A DNA stretch of 17,761 nucleotides, taken from Pollutimonas bauzanensis_A (lineage in GTDB: Bacteria; Pseudomonadota; Gammaproteobacteria; Burkholderiales; Burkholderiaceae_B). A program made the position numbers and the translations under genes. The stretch covers positions 1-17,761 of the forward strand of contig NZ_JBEBUX010000083.1 in the NCBI RefSeq assembly GCF_040393045.1. Direction: 5' to 3'. This document shows positions 7,326-14,594 of the stretch, piece by piece; the stretch's first letter is position 1, and each line of letters starts with the position of its first letter. The notes under the pieces were generated by a model. It ran no database searches. It saw nothing but the letters and a program-made list of their open reading frames with translations, and was not told where the DNA came from.

Positions 7326-8321
7326 ATGTTGCCTGCTTTGAAATCATGGTCCGCTGCGGCATTGGCGGCTTGCTTAGTTTTTTCCGCAGCTGCAACGCCC
7401 GCCGCCGCGGAAGAATTCCCCTCCAAACCCATCACATTCATTGTGCCCTATGCCCCGGGTGGCCCCTTGGACGGCATGGCGCGGTTGCTGGCTGAAAAAG
7501 TGCAGCCGGATCTGGGGACGATCATTGTCGAGAACCGTCCAGGGGCGGGCGGCAATATCGGCGCAAGCATTGCCGCCAAGGCCAAGCCGGATGGCCATAC
7601 TCTGGTTATGGGTGCTGTCGCCATCAATGCGATCAACCCTTGGCTGTATGAAAAACTGCCGTTCGACCCCGTGAAAAGCTTCGAGCCAGTGACCCTGGTG
7701 GCATCGGTGCCGAATGTGCTGATCCTAAATGACGAGTTTGCCAAGGCTAATAACATCAACTCGGTTTCTGATCTGGTCGACTATGCCAAGAAACACGCTG
7801 ATCAATTGAACTTTGCCTCGGGTGGCAATGGCAGCGCCGGACATTTGGCCGGCGAGCTGTTGAATGTTCGTGCCGGTATCAAGACGGTACATGTGCCTTA
7901 TGCCGGGGCATCTCCTGCCAAACTGGCTTTGCTGGCCGGTCAGGTCAACTTTATGTTTGATAATCTGGCATCCGCAGCGCCGCTGATCGCAGAAAACAAG
8001 GTGAAGGCTTTGGCCGTCACGACAACAGAACGGTCGTCGGCCTTGCCTGACTTGCCGACGATGCAGCAATCAGGTATCGCCAATTTTGATTTGGGCACCT
8101 GGTTTGGCGTGTTTACTACAGGCGGCACACCCAAGGCCGTGGTAGATAAGCTGAGCGCAGCCTATGCAAAGGCGCTGCAGGATCCCGCCGTACGCAAGAA
8201 TCTGTTAACAATGGGGTCGGACGCCAAGCCGATGACGTCTGCTGAGTTTGCTGAATTGGTTAAGCACGATCTGGCCAAGTACAAGGAAATCGTTGAGGTG
8301 TCTGGCGCCAAGCTGTTTTAA
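7326..8321 (+). CDS. Bug-family (TctC-like) tripartite tricarboxylate transporter substrate-binding protein
   Basis: This is a periplasmic solute receptor of the Bug/TctC family, which captures small carboxylates and related compounds, normally for TctA-TctB membrane partners. The ATG at 7326 is preferred over a GTG at 7314: AAGGTG at 7311-7316 lies nine bases before it and a clean signal peptide follows (residues 1-28, cleavage near PAAA/EE). The 331-residue length is typical. Family motifs are KPITFIVPYAPGGPLDGMARLLAEKV, then VENRPGAGGNIGASIAAKAKPDGHTLVMG, and the INPWLYEKLPFDPVKSFEPVTLVASVPNVL segment. The two conserved Bug loops around the ligand are both present. No tctA or tctB gene is adjacent, so it is an orphan binding protein, a common state in Alcaligenaceae. 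The ligand cannot be assigned. Confidence 0.93.
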   Translation: MLPALKSWSAAALAACLVFSAAATPAAAEEFPSKPITFIVPYAPGGPLDGMARLLAEKVQPDLGTIIVENRPGAGGNIGASIAAKAKPDGHTLVMGAVAINAINPWLYEKLPFDPVKSFEPVTLVASVPNVLILNDEFAKANNINSVSDLVDYAKKHADQLNFASGGNGSAGHLAGELLNVRAGIKTVHVPYAGASPAKLALLAGQVNFMFDNLASAAPLIAENKVKALAVTTTERSSALPDLPTMQQSGIANFDLGTWFGVFTTGGTPKAVVDKLSAAYAKALQDPAVRKNLLTMGSDAKPMTSAEFAELVKHDLAKYKEIVEVSGAKLF

Positions 8322-8365
8322 TTGTGGGTTAACGCTAGTTCAGCACTTCCACAGTGCGGCTTTTG

Positions 8366-8401
8366 AACAAATAGAGCGTCCAAGAGGGCGCTCTATTTGT
8401 T
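8366..8401 (+). terminator. intrinsic terminator after the Bug protein gene
   Basis: AACAAATAGAGCG (8366-8378) pairs perfectly with CGCTCTATTTGTT (8389-8401). Three more pairs (TCC with GGG) close an AAGA loop, giving a 16-bp stem. The 3' arm ends in TTTGTTT, a short T-rich tail. It lies 44 bases after the Bug gene stop. A smaller hairpin, GCACT/AGTGC at 8343-8357 followed by GGCTTTT, precedes it and may act with it. Confidence 0.8.
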
Positions 8402-8537
8402 TCCAGAGTGTAGGAATGTCAAAAATAGTAAAAAAAAAGCGCTTCGAACCAAAATGTAACACTTGGCGCTTGCCCCGCTTGCTAGGATAGTGGCCGGCAG
8501 AGATCACCCTGCTCATCTATGGGATAAGGAGAATTAC

Positions 8538-9200
8538 ATGAAAGTATCTATGCGTGCGAGCCGAATTGCTTCGTGCATCGGGATTGTGGCGTTGATGGCA
8601 GGTTGCGCCAGTTTAGAAGGCATGGGCACTGGTGGGAAAACCGCTGTCGGTGCTGGCGCAGGTGCTGCAGTAGGCGCAGGCCTGGGCGCACTGATCGGCG
8701 ATAGCAGCAAGGCTGCGATGATAGGCGCGGGTATCGGCGCTGTTGCCGGTGGTGTTGCAGGCTATAACTGGGCTGGCGTCAAGAATGACGTGGAAAAGTC
8801 CGGCGCCAGCAGCTTGGGTGTGGATGTCACGGAAATGCCTGACGGCACCTTACGTGTGAACATTCCCAGCAACGTTTCGTTTGATACTGGCAAGTACGCA
8901 TTGAAGGCGCCTTTGTTGCCTGTGCTGGATAGTGTTGCGCGCGCGTTGGTGCAGCATCCCGAATTGCGGGCCAAGTCGATCGGCTATACCGACAGTACTG
9001 GTTCGGCTGCCACAAACCAGACCTTGTCGGTTAATCGCGCTCGTGCTGTCGCCAACTATTTGACGCAGCAAGGTGTTCCTACCGCGAACCTGACTGCCGA
9101 AGGGCGCGGGCCTAACAACCCGGTCGCTGACAACAGTACTGCTGACGGCCGTGCAATGAACCGCCGTGTCGAGCTGTATCTGTACGCGATCCAGAAGTAA
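8538..9200 (+). CDS. OmpA-family outer-membrane lipoprotein with glycine-zipper domain
   Basis: This is a peptidoglycan-associated lipoprotein of the YiaD/OmpA-C type. The ATG at 8538 has AAGGAG six bases upstream; an upstream in-frame ATG (8463) lacks this. The 220-residue protein has a lipoprotein signal ending in the lipobox LMAGC with Cys23. A glycine-zipper segment rich in GAGAGAAVGAG repeats covers about residues 36-76. An OmpA C-terminal domain (about 105-215) contains the SNVSFDTGKYALK start and GYTDSTGSAATNQTLSVNRARAVANYL. In that segment Asp152 and Arg167 correspond to the residues that hold meso-diaminopimelate of peptidoglycan. Family knowledge suggests it links the outer membrane to the wall. 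It is monocistronic, with a terminator on each side. A name such as yiaD would be a guess. Confidence 0.92.
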   Translation: MKVSMRASRIASCIGIVALMAGCASLEGMGTGGKTAVGAGAGAAVGAGLGALIGDSSKAAMIGAGIGAVAGGVAGYNWAGVKNDVEKSGASSLGVDVTEMPDGTLRVNIPSNVSFDTGKYALKAPLLPVLDSVARALVQHPELRAKSIGYTDSTGSAATNQTLSVNRARAVANYLTQQGVPTANLTAEGRGPNNPVADNSTADGRAMNRRVELYLYAIQK

Positions 9201-9237
9201 GCCTACTTCGTAGTCGTCGCAACAAAGCTAGTTGCAG

Positions 9238-9270
9238 CAAAGCGCCCCTTTCGGGGCGCTTTGTTGTTTT
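9238..9270 (+). terminator. intrinsic terminator after the OmpA-family lipoprotein gene
   Basis: A perfect 11-bp stem, CAAAGCGCCCC (9238-9248) with GGGGCGCTTTG (9253-9263), closes a TTTC loop and is followed by TTGTTTT. It ends the plus-strand lipoprotein transcript 38 bases after its stop codon. It lies between convergent genes and could also slow minus-strand transcription leaving thiC, but the minus side lacks a good T-run. Confidence 0.9.
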
Positions 9271-9286
9271 ATAGCACGCGTCGGCG

Positions 9287-11200
<1,914 letters not shown>

Positions 11201-11205
11201 GACTT

Positions 11206-11278
11206 GCTCCAAAAATATAAATAATGGAGCCGATAGGGAATAGACCGGCGATACGAGAGGTATCGGTCGGCACGCTCC
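11206..11278 (-). promoter_or_regulatory. thiC expression platform masking the Shine-Dalgarno sequence
   Basis: Read on the minus strand, three elements compete. GGAGC at 11278-11274 belongs to the 3' end of the aptamer, GCTCC is at 11230-11226, and GGAGC at 11210-11206 carries the Shine-Dalgarno sequence of thiC. GCTCC is fully complementary to both copies of GGAGC. The upstream pairing extends to ten pairs, because TATCG before GCTCC matches CGATA eight bases after the first GGAGC. With the aptamer folded, GCTCC would be free to close on the Shine-Dalgarno copy. Without ligand it could pair upstream. A further hairpin, GACCGATAC/GTATCGCCGGTC, occupies about 11267-11242. The sequences are seen; the switching model is inferred. 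Confidence 0.6.
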
Positions 11279-11352
11279 CAGCATCGGCATTATCCGTACT
11301 GGTACGAAGGGTTTTATCTCAATCCGTTGGATTCAACGAATACCCCTGCGTG
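11271..11352 (-). ncRNA. TPP riboswitch (THI element) in the thiC leader
   Basis: The minus strand between the XRE gene and thiC carries the conserved parts of the thiamine pyrophosphate aptamer in the right order. P1 is CACGC (11352-11348) with GCGTG (11275-11271). Then come GGGGT, a P3 stem built from CGTTG/CAACG, the pyrimidine-sensor region TGAGAT, ACCC closing P2, the pyrophosphate-sensor core GGATAATGCC, and GCTGGGA before the closing P1 strand. The known core TGAGA, GGATAATGCC and GGGA is intact. The position directly upstream of thiC agrees with the class. The identification rests on this recognised consensus, not on a computed covariance score. Confidence 0.94.
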
Positions 11353-11357
11353 GAGCG

Positions 11358-11387
11358 AGTATATAGGTTTAAGTCAGGAACTGCCAG
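11358..11387 (-). promoter_or_regulatory. candidate sigma70 promoter of thiC
   Basis: On the minus strand CTGGCA (11387-11382; four of six matches to TTGACA) lies 18 bases before TATACT (11363-11358; five of six to TATAAT). Transcription would begin near 11351, at the first pair of the riboswitch P1 stem, so the RNA would contain a complete aptamer with little extra leader. It fits into the 45-base gap after the XRE gene stop. Confidence 0.5.
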
Positions 11388-11397
11388 GAAGCGTCTG

Positions 11398-11802
11398 CTA
11401 TGACTTCATCATCAGGAGGGCCGTATTCTCCAGGGCTTCTCGCTGTTCTTTAGTAAGTGTCCAATATTTCTCTGGCGATATCTTGGAAAAAGGCCAGGTG
11501 GGTCGCGAGGATGAGGACTCGTTCAGGTGATACGCCGTTGGCGTATCCGAATTGACCGGTAGAGGATCCATGGGGCCGGAGCCCGTTGCCAGCCACATTG
11601 GATTCACGGCCAGCGCTTCGGCCATGCCAAAAATGTCTTTTGTTGTTTTCCGCGTGCCATTTTCGTAATTGGCGATGGCGCTTTGCGAAAGCCCACAACT
11701 GCGGGCAAGCGTGGCCTGGCTCAGGTTGCGCTTGCTACGGATGCTGCGAAGACGTTCGGCGAAAGTAGTCACGTTTGTGATTGAACAAAATAATTCAATC
11801 AC
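11398..11802 (-). CDS. small XRE-type helix-turn-helix repressor
   Basis: This is a predicted DNA-binding repressor of the Cro/C1 (XRE) class. The N-terminal part, FAERLRSIRSKRNLSQATLARSCGLSQSAIANYENGTR, is a clear five-helix HTH_3 domain with the helix-turn-helix near residues 28-48 of the longest form. The C-terminal region is short and has SKISPEKYWTLTKEQREALEN, like small phage-derived repressors, with no LexA-type peptidase. The start is uncertain. GTG at 11802 gives 134 residues and GTG at 11772 gives 124; the second fits the usual distance to the HTH better. Neither has a visible Shine-Dalgarno sequence, and both lie inside repeated operator-like sequences, so autorepression is likely. 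It diverges from an OmpR-like gene, which may be its other target. The biological role is unknown. Confidence 0.85.
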   Translation of the reverse strand: MIELFCSITNVTTFAERLRSIRSKRNLSQATLARSCGLSQSAIANYENGTRKTTKDIFGMAEALAVNPMWLATGSGPMDPLPVNSDTPTAYHLNESSSSRPTWPFSKISPEKYWTLTKEQREALENTALLMMKS

Positions 11803-11837
11803 GTTGGTGATAATATAGATTTCGATTGTGATAATAT
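11769..11837. promoter_or_regulatory. repeated operator-like elements between the XRE and OmpR-like genes
   Basis: Two inverted repeats of the form TCAC-N4-GTGA lie at 11769-11780 and 11799-11810. GTGATAATAT occurs at 11807-11816 and again at 11828-11837, 21 bp apart, which is two helical turns. GTGATTGAA (11777-11785) and TTCAATCAC (11794-11802) form a perfect 9-bp inverted repeat with an 8-base interval. The two candidate GTG starts of the XRE gene lie within the first two TCAC elements. Binding by the XRE protein is inferred from position and symmetry. Confidence 0.65.
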
Positions 11838-11889
11838 GTTATGAAATATAGTAAGTGTTTGTATCTATTGTTTATCTACTGGAATAGTT

Positions 11890-12633
11890 ATGTCGATTCG
11901 CCCTGTGATTCTCTTCTTCGCGCCGCAGCGGCACGACGGCCAGGCCCATTTTCCGATGGCATCCATGAGGGATTACGGCCTGGAAAGCCAGCCGTGCTCC
12001 GATATCAAAGAGCTCTACAGCCAGGTGCAGTTTCACCATGCTAAAAAGGGGGTGCGGGTGCTGGTCGTATTGGATGGTGCCGCCGCCGATAACAGCATCG
12101 TTGCCGCCTACGTGCGGGCCTTATACCCGTCGATCGGCATCATTTCACTGGTTGCTTCGAATAGCCAGTCGGAATTGTTGCTGGCAATGCGTAGCGGGGC
12201 CGATAACTATTGCCTGCGCGATGCGTCGTTCGAACTATTGCTTGCAATGTTATTGCGCTTATTGTCGCGGGCAGACGGTTCGGCGTTTCTGGCCGAGCCC
12301 ATGGCGCCACCTCCGCCTGTAGACAGGCCGGGTTTCTGGGCCATGCACGAACACGGTTGGGTACTGTCGGGGCCTCAGCAACAGCGTATTCCCCTTACCA
12401 CCGCCGAACGCGCTTTTCTGACTACGCTTTTTGCCCAGCCCGAATTACGCGCTTCGCATCGGCAACTGATCGATGCCGTTAACAACAGCAGTGCGCCTTC
12501 GCCGCCAGCCTATCCAGGCCGCCTGGGGCTGCTGGTTAGTCGTTTACGGCGAAAGCTGCGCGAACATGGCACCGATGCGCCATTAAAGTCGCTACACCGC
12601 TGGGGCTATATGTTTACCGGGCCGGTACTGTAG
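11890..12633 (+). CDS. atypical OmpR-type regulator with a degenerate receiver-like domain
   Basis: The C-terminal third (about residues 150-245) is an OmpR/PhoB winged helix. GWVLSGPQQQRIPLTTAERAFLTTLF, a recognition helix around GRLGLLVSRLRRKLREHG, and the wing sequence PLKSLHRWGYMFTGPVL match the family pattern. The N-terminal half resembles a receiver fold. VRVLVVLDG places Asp62 where the phosphorylated Asp would be, and RSGADNYCLRDASFELLLAMLLRLL resembles the last strand and helix. However, the acidic pair at the first strand is missing (PVILFFAPQRHDG), and the conserved Lys is replaced by Arg-Asp. A proline-rich linker (MAPPPPVDRP) joins the domains. No sensor kinase gene is present. 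It is probably not a normal phosphorelay regulator. Its start has only GGAA nearby as a ribosome site. Targets are unknown; the gap shared with the XRE gene suggests mutual control. Confidence 0.82.
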   Translation: MSIRPVILFFAPQRHDGQAHFPMASMRDYGLESQPCSDIKELYSQVQFHHAKKGVRVLVVLDGAAADNSIVAAYVRALYPSIGIISLVASNSQSELLLAMRSGADNYCLRDASFELLLAMLLRLLSRADGSAFLAEPMAPPPPVDRPGFWAMHEHGWVLSGPQQQRIPLTTAERAFLTTLFAQPELRASHRQLIDAVNNSSAPSPPAYPGRLGLLVSRLRRKLREHGTDAPLKSLHRWGYMFTGPVL

Positions 12634-12641
12634 TTGCTGTC

Positions 12642-13895
12642 TTAACGCTGATAACGGTGTATCGACAAATCGTCGCTGCGTATGGCGGTGGGTTTCCCCG
12701 ATACGATGTCGGCAAGCAATTGACCGCTGCCGCATGCCATGGTCCAGCCTAAGGTACCGTGGCCCGTATTCAGAAAAAGGTTGCTGTAGCTCGTAGTGCC
12801 GATAATTGGGGTGCTGTCCGGGGTTTTAGGCCGCAGGCCTGTCCAGAACGACACATCCCCAGCGGCACGAGCGCCAGGAAATAAATCATCTACCACCATT
12901 TCCAGCGTTTTCTGTCGTTTCGGGTTCAGGCTCAGGTCGTAGCCGGCGATCTCGGCCATGCCCCCCACGCGTATGCGTTTGTCGAAACGGGTAATGGCTA
13001 TTTTGTAGGACTCATCCAGCAATGTAGATACTGGTGCGCGGCTTTCATCGGCGATGGGCACGGTAATCGAATAGCCCTTCATTGGATAAACCGGTACTGA
13101 TTCCAGCCCTTTCAGGAGGCGAGGCGAATAAGACCCCAGCGCCACTACATAGGCATCAGCCTGCATTAGCCTGCCGTCGCACTGCACCCCCGAAATGCGC
13201 CCGCCGCCCACATGCAATTGCTGCACATTGACGCCGTAGTGGAACTCAACCCCCAGTTTCCTGGCTTCTTCGGTGAGCCGGGTCGTAAATATATGGCAGT
13301 CACCTGTTTCGTCGCCAGGCAGACGCAAGCCGCCAACCAGCTTCCCGCGGGAATAGGCCAGTGCCGGTTCGGCCTGGGGCAAGTCTTCCCGCCCGAGTAG
13401 TTCGTAGCGCATTCCCGCTTCTTTAAGAACGGCAATGTCTTGCGCAACGGCGTCGAGTTGTTGCTGCGTACGGAATACCTGCAGCGTGCCTTGCTGACGA
13501 CCTTCGTATTCGATACCGATGGCCTGGCGCAGTTCGTTCAGGCATGCCCCGCTGTAGCTTGACATCCTGACCAGGCGCTCTTTGTTGACGGCATAGCGGC
13601 TAGCGGTACAGTTGCGCCACATCTGGTACATCCATTGCAATTGGAATAAGCTGCCGTCAGGGCGGATGGAGAGGGGAGGATGTTTGGCAAACATCCATTT
13701 AATGGCTTTCAGGGGCACACCGGGCGCTGCCCAGGGCGATGAATAGCCGTAAGATATTTGGCCAGCGTTGCCGAAGCTGGTCTCCAGTGCGGAAGCAGGC
13801 TGGCGCTCAAGCACGGTAACGTCGTGTCCTTGCCGGGCCAGATAATAGGCACTACTGACGCCTACCACCCCAGCGCCTAGAACAATGATTTTCAT
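12642..13895 (-). CDS. dadA: DadA-type D-amino-acid dehydrogenase small subunit
   Basis: This is a membrane-associated FAD enzyme that oxidises D-amino acids, chiefly D-alanine, to 2-oxo acids and ammonia and passes electrons to the respiratory chain. The 417-residue sequence is of DAO family type. It has the dinucleotide-binding GAGVVG at residues 7-12 with Glu30 at the end of the second strand, ETSFGNAGQISYGYSSPWAAPGVP typical of DadA, and a C-terminal FAD segment LNTGHGTLGWTMACGSGQLLADIVSG. Length is slightly under E. coli DadA (432). It is transcribed away from an lrp gene, and a likely Lrp box lies in the shared gap, as expected from Lrp control of dad genes elsewhere. No alanine racemase (dadX) is adjacent. 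Its stop lies eight bases from that of the convergent OmpR-like gene. Paralogues acting on other D-amino acids or N-methyl amino acids cannot be excluded. Confidence 0.9.
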   Translation of the reverse strand: MKIIVLGAGVVGVSSAYYLARQGHDVTVLERQPASALETSFGNAGQISYGYSSPWAAPGVPLKAIKWMFAKHPPLSIRPDGSLFQLQWMYQMWRNCTASRYAVNKERLVRMSSYSGACLNELRQAIGIEYEGRQQGTLQVFRTQQQLDAVAQDIAVLKEAGMRYELLGREDLPQAEPALAYSRGKLVGGLRLPGDETGDCHIFTTRLTEEARKLGVEFHYGVNVQQLHVGGGRISGVQCDGRLMQADAYVVALGSYSPRLLKGLESVPVYPMKGYSITVPIADESRAPVSTLLDESYKIAITRFDKRIRVGGMAEIAGYDLSLNPKRQKTLEMVVDDLFPGARAAGDVSFWTGLRPKTPDSTPIIGTTSYSNLFLNTGHGTLGWTMACGSGQLLADIVSGKPTAIRSDDLSIHRYQR

Positions 13896-13933
13896 TTTTA
13901 AGCCATTGATGTTGAATTTCTACGATGGTAAGC

Positions 13934-13956
13934 CACTGTGTCCAGTGTTTTTTTTT
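13934..13956 (+). other. small hairpin plus T9 tract in the dadA-lrp gap
   Basis: CACTG (13934-13938) and CAGTG (13943-13947) form a 5-bp stem with a TGTC loop, followed by nine T residues. It resembles a weak intrinsic terminator on the plus strand, upstream of the lrp promoter, where it could block stray transcription. On the minus strand it falls in the dadA leader as an A9 tract and hairpin. The tract may also simply bend the DNA. Confidence 0.3.
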
Positions 13957-14012
13957 GAAGAATGTAGTTTTCCAGTCATTTATCCTGTAAAAAAATATTT
14001 TCAGCAGGTTTT

Positions 14013-14027
14013 CAGCAATAATTGCTA
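14013..14027. promoter_or_regulatory. Lrp-box-like operator between dadA and lrp
   Basis: CAGCAATAATTGCTA matches the published E. coli Lrp consensus YAGHAWATTWTDCTR at 12 of 15 positions, with both arms matching fully. Its core AGCAAT-A-ATTGCT is a perfect palindrome. TTTTCAGCA, which begins the left arm (14009-14017), also occurs one helical turn upstream at 13998-14006, suggesting a phased second site. The box ends on the -35 element of the proposed lrp promoter, so autorepression by Lrp is expected; an effect on dadA is likely. Confidence 0.7.
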
Positions 14028-14050
14028 CAGATGCCGGATTGGCTTAATTA
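14022..14050 (+). promoter_or_regulatory. candidate sigma70 promoter of lrp
   Basis: TTGCTA (14022-14027) and TAATTA (14045-14050) are separated by exactly 17 bases. The -35 lies inside the right arm of the Lrp-like box. The predicted transcript would start near 14057 and have a leader of about 30 bases before the GTG start at 14086. Confidence 0.55.
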
Positions 14051-14085
14051 CCGGGCCTGCACAGGCGAAATTGCAGAGGAAAAAA

Positions 14086-14574
14086 GTGCGAATACAACGG
14101 AATCCCGTTTATACATTAGATAAACTTGACAGGAATATTCTTGATTTGCTGCAGCGTGATGGCCGCATGTCCATGACGGACCTGGCCGAGCGAGTGGGGC
14201 TTACGGTCACGCCCTGCATAGAGCGAGTCAAGCGCATGGAGCGGGACGGCGTGATTACCGGTTACTACGCCAGGGTGGCCCCGACGGCGCTGGATGCGGG
14301 TTTGCTGGTGTTCGTGGAAATTTCCATGTCCAGCAAGTCAGACCGCACTTTTGACGATTTTCGGCGGGAAATACTCTGCATACCCCAAGTGCAAGAGTGC
14401 CATTTGGTATCGGGTGATTTTGATTATCTCGTTAAGGCGCGCATCAAGGAAATCAGTCAGTACCGCAGTTTGCTGGGCGACATCCTTCTGCGTTTGCCAG
14501 GCGTTACCCAAACCAAGAGCTGCGTGGTCATGGAAGAGGTCAAGGAGACCTTGTTTATTGCTGCCCAAAAGTAG
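14086..14574 (+). CDS. lrp: Lrp-type leucine-responsive regulator
   Basis: This is a feast-famine transcription factor of the Lrp/AsnC family. The GTG at 14086 is chosen because AGAGGA lies five bases upstream. It also gives a 162-residue protein like E. coli Lrp (164), whereas the open frame continues to an unconvincing ATG at 13885 through the promoter region. The N-terminal HTH is LDKLDRNILDLLQRDGRMSMTDLAERVGLTVTPCIERVKRMERDGVITGY. The RAM ligand-sensing and oligomerisation domain contains LLVFVEISM, VQECHLVSGDFDYLVKARI and LLRLPGVTQTKSCVVMEEVKE, very close to E. coli Lrp. It faces away from dadA, so it may be the local dad regulator, as DadR is in some proteobacteria, or a global Lrp. The adjacent Lrp-like box supports self-control. 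Confidence 0.92.
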   Translation: MRIQRNPVYTLDKLDRNILDLLQRDGRMSMTDLAERVGLTVTPCIERVKRMERDGVITGYYARVAPTALDAGLLVFVEISMSSKSDRTFDDFRREILCIPQVQECHLVSGDFDYLVKARIKEISQYRSLLGDILLRLPGVTQTKSCVVMEEVKETLFIAAQK

Positions 14575-14594
14575 GGCGCCTTAGGCTTGGCGCC
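14575..14594. terminator. possible bidirectional hairpin between convergent lrp and proB
   Basis: GGCGCC (14575-14580) and GGCGCC (14589-14594) form a 6-bp GC-only stem with an eight-base loop in the 19-base gap between the stop codons, reaching the first base of the proB stop. No T-run follows on either strand, so termination strength is doubtful. It is the only hairpin separating the two converging genes. Confidence 0.35.

Noticed and set aside
8460..8488. Promoter of the OmpA-family lipoprotein gene (TAGGAT at 8483-8488)
   Set aside because: The -10 is fair, but no acceptable -35 lies at 16-18 bases (CACTTG at 17), so I do not list it as a feature.
9219..9236. Small hairpin GCAAC/GTTGC before the lipoprotein terminator
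   Set aside because: It has only five pairs with a seven-base loop, too weak to call on its own beside the 11-bp terminator.
11398..12633. XRE plus OmpR-like pair as a toxin-antitoxin or prophage remnant
   Set aside because: Neither protein has a toxin-like domain, and no integrase, attachment site or phage gene is nearby; a regulatory pair is the simpler reading.
13885..14085. N-terminal extension of Lrp by 67 residues
   Set aside because: It would cover the promoter and Lrp box and has no Lrp-like sequence; GTG 14086 with AGAGGA gives the normal length.
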